DNA of 64,000 bases from Clostridiales bacterium UBA2432 (GTDB taxonomy: Bacteria; Bacillota; Clostridia; Lachnospirales; Vallitaleaceae), in assembly GCA_002342805.1 (NCBI GenBank), contig DDQW01000080.1, positions 199,046 to 263,045 of the forward strand, read 5' to 3'. A model generated the notes under the pieces. That model did not search any database, was not told the origin of the DNA, and saw only the letters and a list, made by a program, of their open reading frames with translations. Positions within the stretch are counted from its first letter, which is position 1, and the number at the start of each line of letters is the position of its first letter. Position numbers and translations under genes: made by a program. Below are positions 1-7,912 of this stretch, piece after piece.

Positions 1-672
1 TGCTTGAATTCGTTTTTTATGTATAGAAAATTTATCTTGCATCATAAAAAACCTTTTCATTGGTGAACCCGCGTCATCAGAAATATGAACATGACCAATT
101 ATATCTTGGTATTCTTCCAGTGATATGTCCGCTTCTTGGCTATGCTCCATATTATAAAAATCAACAACTATTTTTAAATTATCCATCTCAATTTCTCTGC
201 ATAAATACGCTGCTTCTTCAACCGTATTCAAGTAATTACAATAACATTTTCCTAAAGCTTCTATACATACTTCAATTCCATATTTATTAAACTCCATCGC
301 TGTGACCGCAAAAAAATCTTTACTTTGATTATATGCAATTTTTCGATCATAATTTTCCGGGAGCTGTCTTGATCCGGGAGAACCAATATTTATTTTTTTT
401 ACACCGAGAATATTTGCTCTATACGCACATTTTTCTGCATATTTCTTAGCTTTCTCCAGATCAAAACTTGAACCGACAATTGTGATTTCCGGAGTGCAAT
501 ATGCATTCATTGCTAAGCATGCCATACCGATTTTTTTCAAAAATTCTACATTCTTTTTAAATTCTGCATCCTTCATCTGACAGATTTTCTTACCAGACAA
601 TTCTACATAATCGTAACCGATCCTTTTCAGTCGTGGTGCTTCATGAATGTTTGCACAGCATCCTATTAACAC
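1..672 (-). CDS. Sugar phosphate isomerase/epimerase family protein (TIM barrel), partial
   Basis: The frame is open from a GTG at 672 to the window edge (224 codons), so the C-terminus is missing. The GTG is supported by AGGGAGGTGA just upstream. The product reads as a xylose-isomerase-like TIM barrel: it starts MLIGCCANIHEAPRLKRIGY, has an internal IEALGKCYCNY strand resembling the conserved metal-site E strand, and contains HVHISDDAGS near the edge, the usual H-x-H motif. Such proteins isomerise or epimerise sugars or keto-sugars, but the substrate cannot be read from sequence. It is the last visible gene of the operon that begins near 5085, and a LacI-type operator lies only 17 bases before its start codon. 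Confidence 0.8.
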   Translation of the reverse strand, partial: MLIGCCANIHEAPRLKRIGYDYVELSGKKICQMKDAEFKKNVEFLKKIGMACLAMNAYCTPEITIVGSSFDLEKAKKYAEKCAYRANILGVKKINIGSPGSRQLPENYDRKIAYNQSKDFFAVTAMEFNKYGIEVCIEALGKCYCNYLNTVEEAAYLCREIEMDNLKIVVDFYNMEHSQEADISLEEYQDIIGHVHISDDAGSPMKRFFMMQDKFSIHKKRIQA

Positions 673-688
673 AGAATCACCTCCCTAT

Positions 689-702
689 GGTAAACGTTTA
701 CA
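689..702. promoter_or_regulatory. LacI-type operator, intra-operonic copy
   Basis: GGTAAACGTTTACA, whose reverse strand reads TGTAAACGTTTACC. It contains a perfect 12-base palindrome. It lies in the short gap between the PPC-domain gene and the TIM-barrel gene and matches the sites at 5108 and 7061 almost base for base. It may be a second operator or a CcpA cre site. A partial promoter (TTGGCA, then TAAAAT at a non-ideal spacing of 20) precedes it on the minus strand. Confidence 0.6.
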
Positions 703-704
703 TT

Positions 705-1133
705 TTATTTTTTTTGAATATGCTGAATGCCAAATTCATCCATCTCACGCGTTAAATCCATATCGATAATTTCTAATATGGCTATCTCTGCAAGGTATTG
801 CACTTCACATTCTTCTTCTAAATGGCCGATATAGGCTCTTTCTGGATCAGATGCAATAACATGTAGATGCGGTTCTCCATCAATAATTAACCCTTGAATT
901 CCCCCTAACTCGATTGGATTTTTAACTTTGCCAAACTCATTTACAGGATCATCTGTCGTACTTTTTATAATATGATAGGATACTTGTCGCATTGAACCGA
1001 TACCTGATAATATAACACCATTTTTTATGTTTAATCTTTTGATTTCTTGGCTTATACTTTCAAGAACTTTTTCTCCTTTGTGTAAATTAATAATGACGAA
1101 ACGACCAAGTTTTTCACTTATATATGTTTTCAT
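705..1133 (-). CDS. PPC/DUF296 domain protein
   Basis: The 142-residue product is a single PPC (plant and prokaryote conserved, DUF296) domain. The first half carries GVILSGIGSMRQVSYHI, and the second half has GEPHLHVIASD followed by AYIGHL. The histidines in HLHV and GHL are the putative metal ligands known from this fold. The plant relatives are AT-hook DNA-binding proteins, but bacterial single-domain members have no AT hook and their role is unsettled. It sits between the second permease gene and the isomerase gene of a sugar ABC operon, so an enzymatic or ligand-sensing role in that pathway is an inference. Both the fold assignment and the start (AAAGGAATAAAAG before ATG) look secure. 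Confidence 0.8.
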   Translation of the reverse strand: MKTYISEKLGRFVIINLHKGEKVLESISQEIKRLNIKNGVILSGIGSMRQVSYHIIKSTTDDPVNEFGKVKNPIELGGIQGLIIDGEPHLHVIASDPERAYIGHLEEECEVQYLAEIAILEIIDMDLTREMDEFGIQHIQKK

Positions 1134-1150
1134 CTTTTATTCCTTTCTTC

Positions 1151-2005
1151 TTAACCTTTAACACTTCCGCTAGTTATTCCATCGACCAGATAATTCTGGA
1201 ATCCAATGAACATCGCCATGAGAGGCACTAATGATAATGTTGACATTGCAAACAAAGCTCCCCAAGAGCTATTTCCCATTGAATCAACAAACATTCTCAA
1301 AGCAACTGATACTGTATATTTTTCAATTCTGTTCAAATAAATCATCTGACTAAAAAAATCATTCCAAGTCCATATAAATGTAAAAATAGCTGTTGTGATG
1401 ATTGCCGGAACAGAAAGAGGTAAAATTATTTCAATATAGGTTCTAAATGGGCCACAACCATCTACTGTTGCAGCATCATCTAATTCTCTAGGCAACGACC
1501 TCATGTACTGTGTCATTAAAAAAACAAAAAAACCCTCTGTTGCAAAAAATTTTGGTAACACTAATGGGATAAATGTATTAAGCCAATTTAATTTACTGAA
1601 TACAATATATTGAGGTATCAGTCTCACATGGATTGGTAGCATTAATGTTGCTAGCATAATTGCAAACCATATTTTTTTTAATGGAAAATCTATTTTTGCA
1701 AATGCATATGCGACAAGAGAACATGATATGAGGTTTCCTATTATAGCCAACATTACAATTGCAAACGAATTTGCAAAAAATGTTGTGAATGTGATTCCTG
1801 ACATTCCTGCCCACCCTTCAACATAATTGGAAAAGCGAAATACATTAGGGAAAAACCCTTCTCCTTGAAAAATTTCAGTATTATCCTTAAACGAACTACT
1901 AATCATCCAAAGTAGTGGATACATCATAAATACTCCGATACCAATAATAAGCATATGACTAATCAACGCTCTAATTTGTTTTTTGATTTTTCTCTTTTTT
2001 TTCAT
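1151..2005 (-). CDS. Carbohydrate ABC transporter permease, MalG type (CUT1)
   Basis: Inner-membrane permease with about six hydrophobic segments and the cytoplasmic EAA-like loop DDAATVDGCGPFRTYIEIILP, which docks the ATPase. It ends SGSVKG, as many MalG-type subunits do. An upstream ATG at 2026 exists, but it overlaps the previous gene and has a poor ribosome site. The ATG at 2005 (MKKKRKIKKQ) follows AAGGGG at good spacing and lies 13 bases after the previous stop, so I chose it. It pairs with the MalF-type permease directly upstream. No ATP-binding subunit is encoded in the operon, so a shared MsmX-like ATPase is expected elsewhere in the genome. Confidence 0.9.
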   Translation of the reverse strand: MKKKRKIKKQIRALISHMLIIGIGVFMMYPLLWMISSSFKDNTEIFQGEGFFPNVFRFSNYVEGWAGMSGITFTTFFANSFAIVMLAIIGNLISCSLVAYAFAKIDFPLKKIWFAIMLATLMLPIHVRLIPQYIVFSKLNWLNTFIPLVLPKFFATEGFFVFLMTQYMRSLPRELDDAATVDGCGPFRTYIEIILPLSVPAIITTAIFTFIWTWNDFFSQMIYLNRIEKYTVSVALRMFVDSMGNSSWGALFAMSTLSLVPLMAMFIGFQNYLVDGITSGSVKG

Positions 2006-2018
2006 GCTATTTACCCCT

Positions 2019-2906
2019 TTATTCATAAAACACCCACTTCTTTGCAGTTATAAATAAGACCCCTGTAACAGCCCCTATAATAAGAAGCAAGATCCAAGCT
2101 AATGCTGAAGCATATCCCATCTGAAACTGCCCAAAAGCTTTTAAATAAAGATATAATGTGTAGAATAATGTTGAATCTAATGGTGCTCCAGTCCCGTTAC
2201 TTATAATATAAGCTGGAGTAAAAGATTGAAAAGCACTAATCACCTGCATAACTACATTGAAAAATACCATAGGTGTTAATAACGGTAAGGTAATGTAAAA
2301 AAGACGCCGAACCTTTCCTGCCCCATCAATCATTGCAGCTTCATAGTATGTCATAGGAATTTGCTTCAGTGCTGCTAAAAAAACAACCATAGATGCCCCA
2401 AATTGCCAAATCCCTAATAAAATAAGTGTATATATTGCTGTACTTGGTGTTGCAATCCAACTAATTCCTTCAACTCCAAAATTACCTAGTATTTGATTAA
2501 CCACACCTTCTTTGTTAAACAATTCTTTCCATAATATCGCAACAGCTACACTGCCTCCAAATAATGAAGGCAGGTAGTATATTGCTCGATATATCCCAAC
2601 AGCTCGTCTATTCTTTTGTAAAATCAATGCCACAATTAGAGCAAAAACAAGTACAAAGGGTACAGATAGGCCAACATATGTAAATGTTACTTGCAAACTT
2701 TTATAGAACTTTGGATCGGATGCCATTTTCGTATAATTATCTAATCCTGCAAACCTTGGTGGCGTAAGCATGTCATATCTAGAAAACGAAAAGTATAATG
2801 AAGCAAGCATTGGGATAGCTGTTAAAGCAAAGAATCCTATTAACCAAGGTGAGAGAAATAAATATCCTATAATGCCTTGTTTTTGTTTACGAGTCAATTC
2901 TTTCAT
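2019..2906 (-). CDS. Carbohydrate ABC transporter permease, MalF type (CUT1)
   Basis: 295-residue inner-membrane permease with six predicted membrane spans and the EAA loop YEAAMIDGAGKVRRLFYITLP. The N-terminus KQGIIGYLFLSPWLIGFF is typical of UgpA/MalF-type subunits of CUT1 importers. It forms the transport channel with the downstream MalG-type subunit and receives sugar from the lipoprotein encoded just upstream (gap of 21 bases). The sugar is unknown. The surrounding RraA and isomerase genes suggest a sugar or sugar acid that is cleaved or isomerised after uptake. Confidence 0.9.
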   Translation of the reverse strand: MKELTRKQKQGIIGYLFLSPWLIGFFALTAIPMLASLYFSFSRYDMLTPPRFAGLDNYTKMASDPKFYKSLQVTFTYVGLSVPFVLVFALIVALILQKNRRAVGIYRAIYYLPSLFGGSVAVAILWKELFNKEGVVNQILGNFGVEGISWIATPSTAIYTLILLGIWQFGASMVVFLAALKQIPMTYYEAAMIDGAGKVRRLFYITLPLLTPMVFFNVVMQVISAFQSFTPAYIISNGTGAPLDSTLFYTLYLYLKAFGQFQMGYASALAWILLLIIGAVTGVLFITAKKWVFYE

Positions 2907-2927
2907 TTCATCTCATCTCCTACTTTA

Positions 2928-4331
2928 TTAGTTTTTTGCATCCTCAATCGCTGCTAATGCTTCTTGCACAAATTGTTCTGCTGATTCTTCAGGTGTCTGT
3001 GTGCCGAATTGAACTCTTGCAAACGCATCTTTGTATGCTGCTTCAACTGCTGATGCTCCAACTGGTGCATATACTCCTGTGCCTGCTACCGGCATTGTTT
3101 CTGAAACATATTGAATCGCTTTTTGTTGTGATTCGTTTAATAAAGGTTTAATATACTCTGCTAGCACTTCATTTGCCGGAACTCCTTGTTCCATTTTTAA
3201 GTGTTTTAATGAGTCTTCACTATTCACAAAGAAATTTACAAATCGTGCAGCAGCATCTTTATTCTCATCATCTATAAATGCCGAAACTGCAATATGTGCT
3301 CCTTCTAGATATTCTCCCCGTTCACCATCATCTCCTGTAGGATTTCTATGAGGAACTAAATTTGCATCACCCATCTGAGCTTGATACAAATGTAATTGAT
3401 TCACAGGAAATATTGCAACTGCAATTTTCCCTAATGTAAATGGTTTTTGTTCTAACGGCAATGCATTAATCTCAGTTACTGTTGCAGCATCTGGAATAAC
3501 GCCTCCATAATCTCTTAAATCTTTCCAGTATTGGAACCATTTAGTTGTTATTTGTTCATCAAAACCAATTTCTCCATCTGCTGTATATAAGTCTTGTCCA
3601 TCTGAACGAACCATATATCTGAATGTGTTCGAATATGAACTTAAGTCGTCACTAAATATATAATCCAATCCTTTTTCTTGTGCTTTATCTGCAAATTCTT
3701 TTCCAATTTCTGCATATTCAGACCATGTCCAGTCCAATTCAGGATATTCCACACCAACTTCTTTCATAAGATCATCATTGACAATCATATTCGTAAATGT
3801 AACACCTTGAGAAACCATAACCATAGTTCCTCCAACTCGACCATCCTGAACAATTGTATCCGGAATATTTGAAGTGTCGATAACTCCATTATCCATATAT
3901 GGTTCTAAGTCAGCTAAAGAATTTCTTCCTGCATAATCTGATACGAATTGTGGATGCATTCCCATGACATCCGGCGCACTCATTCCAGCCGTTTGTGTCG
4001 CTAATTTGTCCCAATAGTCTCCCCACGATGCGGGTTCTCTAATGACTTTTACATCCGGATTCTCTGCTTCAAATTCATCACAAACAGCATTATAGACTTC
4101 ATGCCGTAATGTATCTCCCCACCATGCAAATCGTATTTCAACTTGATCTGTTACTTGATTGCTCTCATCCGTTGTATTTTGTGAGTCATTTGACGTCGTA
4201 TTATCGGTATTTGATGTGTTGTCTTGAGAACCTTCCGCATTCTCATTGCTATTTCCTCCACAACCACTAAATAAACTTGATATTAATACTACTACTAAAA
4301 GAATACCTACATATTTTTTTATTATTTTCAC
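2928..4331 (-). CDS. Extracellular solute-binding lipoprotein of CUT1 ABC transporter
   Basis: 467-residue family 1 solute-binding protein. The signal peptide ends in the lipobox LFSGC (Cys at about residue 24), followed by an Asn/Ser/Thr/Asp-rich linker to about residue 63 and then the binding fold. Start is GTG at 4331, preceded by AGGGGTG. The protein is anchored to the outer face of the membrane and hands sugar to the two permeases encoded directly downstream. It is divergent in sequence from the other CUT1 binding proteins of the window, so a different ligand is likely. Operon order is RraA, binding protein, MalF-type, MalG-type, PPC protein, isomerase. Confidence 0.9.
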   Translation of the reverse strand: MKIIKKYVGILLVVVLISSLFSGCGGNSNENAEGSQDNTSNTDNTTSNDSQNTTDESNQVTDQVEIRFAWWGDTLRHEVYNAVCDEFEAENPDVKVIREPASWGDYWDKLATQTAGMSAPDVMGMHPQFVSDYAGRNSLADLEPYMDNGVIDTSNIPDTIVQDGRVGGTMVMVSQGVTFTNMIVNDDLMKEVGVEYPELDWTWSEYAEIGKEFADKAQEKGLDYIFSDDLSSYSNTFRYMVRSDGQDLYTADGEIGFDEQITTKWFQYWKDLRDYGGVIPDAATVTEINALPLEQKPFTLGKIAVAIFPVNQLHLYQAQMGDANLVPHRNPTGDDGERGEYLEGAHIAVSAFIDDENKDAAARFVNFFVNSEDSLKHLKMEQGVPANEVLAEYIKPLLNESQQKAIQYVSETMPVAGTGVYAPVGASAVEAAYKDAFARVQFGTQTPEESAEQFVQEALAAIEDAKN

Positions 4332-4371
4332 AAAAACACCCCTAACTTATAATATGATTTATTGTTACAAA

Positions 4372-5085
4372 CTATTCATTGATAGGCTTAACAGTGTCGT
4401 CAAGTTCCCATCCCATTTTTTCATATTTTTCCCTACGTTGCTCTTTGTCAGCATTCATTTCTTGATGTGCATATTTTGCAACATCATAAGCAATTTTTCT
4501 TGGTACTGCAATAACTCCATCTCCATCAGCTACAATAACATCTCCCGGATATACCGCTACTCCTCCAATAGCTACCGGAATATCTTTTTCATAATACCGA
4601 ATTCGTGCTTGATCCATTCCTTGAGAAACAAATTTACTCCAAACAGGTACATTTTGAATGATGCACTCATCTGTATCTCTAATTCCACCACCATTTGTTA
4701 CAAATCCAACTGCACCTTTGTATAAAGCATCAATTGTATTATTGGATCCTAAAAGGCCTACATCAATTCCACATACATCTAAGATAATGAAATCGCCTTC
4801 CTCAATATCTTGCATCCAAGGATCTGTACATACAGTTTGATAATACCATGATGCCCATTTTGTGTATTCGTCACCTATCACATTAGGCTGTGGGCCTTCA
4901 AACGGAAGATATCTTGCCGTTCGTGCTATTCCTACAACTGTTTTTAATGTACGGTTTAGCGGACGAATTTTATAATCCATTGTGCCATAACTATGATATC
5001 CCATCCAGTCCATTCCGTCCCTAACATCAGTGACCCTACAATGTCTAAAAAGTTCAATTAATTCTTTGTTCGCATTCTTGTCCAT
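4372..5085 (-). CDS. RraA family protein (possible keto-acid aldolase)
   Basis: The 237-residue product belongs to the RraA/dimethylmenaquinone methyltransferase-like fold. The central motif GGGIRDTDEC contains the Arg-Asp pair that in characterised members (HMG/CHA aldolases) binds the substrate carboxylate and the divalent metal, and VADGDGVIAVP is the second family signature. In sugar operons such proteins more probably act as metal-dependent aldolases or lyases on keto-acids than as RNase E regulators. It is the first gene of the operon, immediately behind a good promoter and operator. A cytoplasmic role late in catabolism of the imported sugar acid is an inference. The family is clear, the reaction is not. 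Confidence 0.85.
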   Translation of the reverse strand: MDKNANKELIELFRHCRVTDVRDGMDWMGYHSYGTMDYKIRPLNRTLKTVVGIARTARYLPFEGPQPNVIGDEYTKWASWYYQTVCTDPWMQDIEEGDFIILDVCGIDVGLLGSNNTIDALYKGAVGFVTNGGGIRDTDECIIQNVPVWSKFVSQGMDQARIRYYEKDIPVAIGGVAVYPGDVIVADGDGVIAVPRKIAYDVAKYAHQEMNADKEQRREKYEKMGWELDDTVKPINE

Positions 5086-5107
5086 AACTTTTCTCCTTAC
5101 CTTTTAT

Positions 5108-5121
5108 TGTAAACGTTTACT
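5108..5121. promoter_or_regulatory. LacI-type operator of the RraA/CUT1 operon
   Basis: TGTAAACGTTTACT, a near-perfect palindrome that begins about 10 bases downstream of the predicted -10 box, so it would cover the transcription start. It is nearly identical to the sites at 689 and 7061. The LacI-family regulator encoded at 6038-7048 is the likely ligand. CcpA is an alternative, because the cre consensus is very similar. Confidence 0.7.
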
Positions 5122-5130
5122 TATGCTACA

Positions 5131-5159
5131 TTTATAATTATAGCTCATTTTTCAAACAA
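5131..5159 (-). promoter_or_regulatory. Sigma-A-type promoter of the RraA/CUT1 operon
   Basis: On the minus strand, TTGTTT (5154-5159), a 17-base spacer and TATAAA (5131-5136). The predicted start near 5124 lies inside or just ahead of the operator, a classic repression layout. Confidence 0.6.
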
Positions 5160-5186
5160 TACTACTTACTTTTTGTTCTATTCATC

Positions 5187-6014
5187 TCATTTTTTGTGCA
5201 TTTTGTCATTTCTGTATTCACTCGGTGTTAATTTTTTCTTTTTTTTGAAGACTCTGTTAAACGTTTGCACACTTCCAAAGCCAGTTTCATAAACAATTTC
5301 TGTGACTGTTTTTTTAGTTTTTCGTAACAATTCTTCAGCTTTTCCTATTCTGACTCCGGTTAAATAATCTGTGAATGTTAATCCTGTTCTCTTTTTAATA
5401 TACCTTGAACAATAGGTGTCAGTAATCCCTATATGTTCTGCCATCATGTGCAACGATATTTGTTCGCGGTAATGGTCTTCTATATACAAAAAAATTTCAT
5501 CTAAATATTGAGTCTTTTCATTCGTTATAACTTGTGTCGTGTTAAATAATAATTCTTTCATTTTAAGTAAAAACACTGTAAGTTCTAATACTTTAGCTGC
5601 GATAAAGCACTCTGATAATTCGTTTTCTTCATAATGTGTTATTTCATTAATAATTTTGTTCAATTTTTCATTTTTTCGAACCATAAATATGTTGCTAAAT
5701 AATTTTCTGATTTTTCTTTTGTTTTCTTCAGTGAATGCTTCATTATAAATATGTTCCGGTAAAAATTTAATTATTTCTATAATACTATCATCTTTTTTAT
5801 TAAGATAAGAGTGAATTGCTCCTGGACTAATAAATAACATTTCTCCTTCATTAACAAAAAAAATTTTATTATCTACCCAGACATTTAACCAGCCCTTTTC
5901 AACGTAAACGCCCTCCACTTCTTTTTGCCAGTGTTTCGGAGAAATATAATCTTGTTCCGCAAAAAAAGTATGCGGATGAATATCATTGATATTTCCACTT
6001 GATCTTTCTCGCAT
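5187..6014 (-). CDS. AraC family transcriptional regulator
   Basis: 275 residues: an N-terminal cupin-like sensor domain (roughly residues 15-100, with EGEMLFISPGAIHSY) and a C-terminal AraC double helix-turn-helix (roughly 170-270). The second helix-turn-helix signature is VYETGFGSVQTFNRVFKKK followed by LTPSEYR. These proteins usually activate adjacent sugar operons when the N-terminal domain binds a carbohydrate. Start follows AAAGGAGATATT. It lies 23 bases after the LacI gene, so the two regulators are probably cotranscribed, and directly upstream of the RraA operon promoter, which it may control together with the LacI repressor. Confidence 0.9.
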   Translation of the reverse strand: MRERSSGNINDIHPHTFFAEQDYISPKHWQKEVEGVYVEKGWLNVWVDNKIFFVNEGEMLFISPGAIHSYLNKKDDSIIEIIKFLPEHIYNEAFTEENKRKIRKLFSNIFMVRKNEKLNKIINEITHYEENELSECFIAAKVLELTVFLLKMKELLFNTTQVITNEKTQYLDEIFLYIEDHYREQISLHMMAEHIGITDTYCSRYIKKRTGLTFTDYLTGVRIGKAEELLRKTKKTVTEIVYETGFGSVQTFNRVFKKKKKLTPSEYRNDKMHKK

Positions 6015-6037
6015 AATATCTCCTTTCTTTCAATTTG

Positions 6038-7048
6038 CTATTCAACTTTTTTTACACTACTCCCACCGATAAATTTTGCCGAAAATATAATTTCTCTATT
6101 TGTAATTTCAAGGTTAGCAATTCTTTCAATAAGAACTTGTCCAGCCTTAGCTCCAACATACATAGGATTAAGTGTTACATGGCTAGGTCGTGTAAAAAAC
6201 AATTCGCTATTTTCTATGTTTCCATAGACCGCAAACGAAACATCATCAGGAATGTCTATTTGATTATTAACTATATATTTCAAGAAACCAATGCCAATAG
6301 CATTATTCATTGCAATAATAGCAGTTGGACGGTTTTTTAATCCCAACAAATATTTTGCGCCTTCCTCTCCAGTATTTCTAGTGAAATCACCATCAAAATA
6401 GTAACTTTCATTCATGGAAATTCCATAATCACTAAAAGCCATTTTTACACCTTCAAACCTTTCTTTTGCTGTACTTAAAATCATCTCTCCATTGATAATC
6501 CCAATCTTTTTATGTCCATATTCTAAAAGATGTTTTGCCAAATCATATCCGCCTTCAAAGTTATTGCTATCTACAAAATCACCCATAAATCTTTCGTTAA
6601 TAATTTTTCGATTAATAAGTACCATCGGAATACGTCGACTAATTTCTGCAATAAAATCATCATTTTTCCCTGTTGTATTAATCACTAGCCCATCTACTTT
6701 TTTGCTAATAAGCAAATTTAGGTACTCTTTTTCTTTTTCTCTTTTCCCTTCCGTACTGCATACAATCAAATTATATTTTTCACTCCGAATCGTATCTTCA
6801 AGAGCTTTTGCTACCGCTGTGAAATATGCATTTCCAATATCCGAAACAACGAGTCCAATTGTAAATGTAGACAAAACTTTCAAACTTCGTGCAACACTAT
6901 TTTGCACATAACCTAATTCATCAATACTCTTCTGAACACATTCTCTAGTTTTAATGCTTACTTTATAATTTTGATTGACAACTCTTGAAACCGTTGCAAT
7001 AGAGACTCCCGCATGCTTCGCTATATCCTTAATTGTCACATTCTTCAT
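6038..7048 (-). CDS. LacI family transcriptional regulator
   Basis: 337 residues from the chosen ATG at 7048. The N-terminal helix-turn-helix VTIKDIAKHAGVS is followed by IATVSRVVN and the hinge helix NSVARSLK, then a periplasmic-binding-protein-like effector domain (about residues 60-335). An upstream ATG at 7060 would place the ribosome site GAGGTGG inside the coding region, so MKNVTIKD is preferred. An operator of the type found at 5108 covers its own promoter, indicating autoregulation. The recognition helix resembles that of CcpA (SMATVSRVVN), in line with the AAACGTTT core. The effector is probably the sugar imported by the adjacent CUT1 system or a breakdown product. Confidence 0.92.
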   Translation of the reverse strand: MKNVTIKDIAKHAGVSIATVSRVVNQNYKVSIKTRECVQKSIDELGYVQNSVARSLKVLSTFTIGLVVSDIGNAYFTAVAKALEDTIRSEKYNLIVCSTEGKREKEKEYLNLLISKKVDGLVINTTGKNDDFIAEISRRIPMVLINRKIINERFMGDFVDSNNFEGGYDLAKHLLEYGHKKIGIINGEMILSTAKERFEGVKMAFSDYGISMNESYYFDGDFTRNTGEEGAKYLLGLKNRPTAIIAMNNAIGIGFLKYIVNNQIDIPDDVSFAVYGNIENSELFFTRPSHVTLNPMYVGAKAGQVLIERIANLEITNREIIFSAKFIGGSSVKKVE

Positions 7049-7060
7049 TTTCCACCTCAT

Positions 7061-7074
7061 TGTAAACGTTTTCT
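7061..7074. promoter_or_regulatory. LacI-type operator at the regulator's own promoter
   Basis: TGTAAACGTTTTCT lies between the -10 box and the start codon of the LacI gene, overlapping the predicted transcription start. It differs slightly from the two other sites (TTTTC instead of TTTAC), which could make it the weaker, autoregulatory operator. Confidence 0.6.
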
Positions 7075-7077
7075 TTT

Positions 7078-7106
7078 AGATTACATGCTATTATTTTTTC
7101 TGTCAA
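7078..7106 (-). promoter_or_regulatory. Promoter of the LacI-AraC regulator operon
   Basis: Minus strand TTGACA (7101-7106, perfect consensus), a 17-base spacer and TAATCT (7078-7083). The predicted start near 7071 lies within the operator at 7061-7074. Confidence 0.55.
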
Positions 7107-7200
7107 TAAGCTTTTGATTTTTTTTATTTAACTATGAATGAACAAAATATGCCATTAAGCTCAATGACAATAGGACGTGCAATAAAAAACGATATATTAA

Positions 7201-7222
7201 AAGCACCATTTGCATGGTGCTT
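7201..7222 (-). terminator. Intrinsic terminator of operon B
   Basis: AAGCACCAT, a four-base loop and ATGGTGCTT form a perfect 9-bp stem about 40 bases beyond the stop of the DUF4867-like gene. Read on the minus strand the stem runs into TTTTAATAT. The remaining 7107-7200 region holds no gene. Confidence 0.65.
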
Positions 7223-7262
7223 ATGTTTTTCTTCTTTGGGAACATTTTCAAAAACGCTTGAC

Positions 7263-7886
7263 TCAGGTTATTTTTTTCTTGATTCCTAAAAAGGCGCCCT
7301 GTTTTGCCATCTCTGATTCAGGATGTGCAATTAACCATTTATTAACCGCGAACAAAAGTTGGTCTTCACCTTCTTTGGAATGTTCTTGTTCTAACTCAGT
7401 ATTACTTCCAAGTGTCATAACAGCAATGGATTGAAATCCCTTGTGGTCTGAATTACAGGGACAATAATGAAGTGTCGTCGTTGCAAGCTCAACAGCTATT
7501 CCTGCCGGAACAATAAACACTTCCATCAAACTTGTGTCGTAAGTATAGTCGTTTCCAATGTCGTGCTTTTTTCCTAGAATAAGAAGAAGGTCCGTTATGG
7601 CTATCAAGACTTCTGGTGATTTATGATACTCCACTGCATCTAATGTCGAATTATGTCCACAGACATAACCAATTTGAACCGGCATTTCACCAAATACTTC
7701 TACTTCAAAATATTTTGCCATCTCAAGTGCTTCAAGTTCTTTGCAGGAGGCTACATAATCAATACCCTCTTGAATTGGAATCGTTTTCATGAATTTTTCA
7801 AACTCCACCGGATTAAAGTCTTCTAAGACTCTCCCATATTCTAAAAACGCTTCATCCAGAGCACTTTTTATCCTTTGATCAAACAT
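7263..7886 (-). CDS. DUF4867-like family protein
   Basis: 207 residues from the ATG at 7886, chosen because AGGTGG lies eight bases upstream. An in-frame GTG at 7898 overlaps that site. The sequence is soluble, with the conserved-looking stretches VQIGYVCGHNSTLDAVEYHK and EVFIVPAGIAVELATTTLHY, which suggests a cupin-like strand core with possible metal-binding His and Glu. I recall this pattern as DUF4867, a family found mainly in Clostridia next to sugar genes, but I could not confirm it by search. It is the last gene of operon B, 26 bases after the isomerase gene. No reaction is known to me. A sugar isomerase or lyase partner role is possible. Confidence 0.6.
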   Translation of the reverse strand: MFDQRIKSALDEAFLEYGRVLEDFNPVEFEKFMKTIPIQEGIDYVASCKELEALEMAKYFEVEVFGEMPVQIGYVCGHNSTLDAVEYHKSPEVLIAITDLLLILGKKHDIGNDYTYDTSLMEVFIVPAGIAVELATTTLHYCPCNSDHKGFQSIAVMTLGSNTELEQEHSKEGEDQLLFAVNKWLIAHPESEMAKQGAFLGIKKKIT

Positions 7887-7912
7887 ACCACACACCACCT
7901 AATCTTCTGTAC

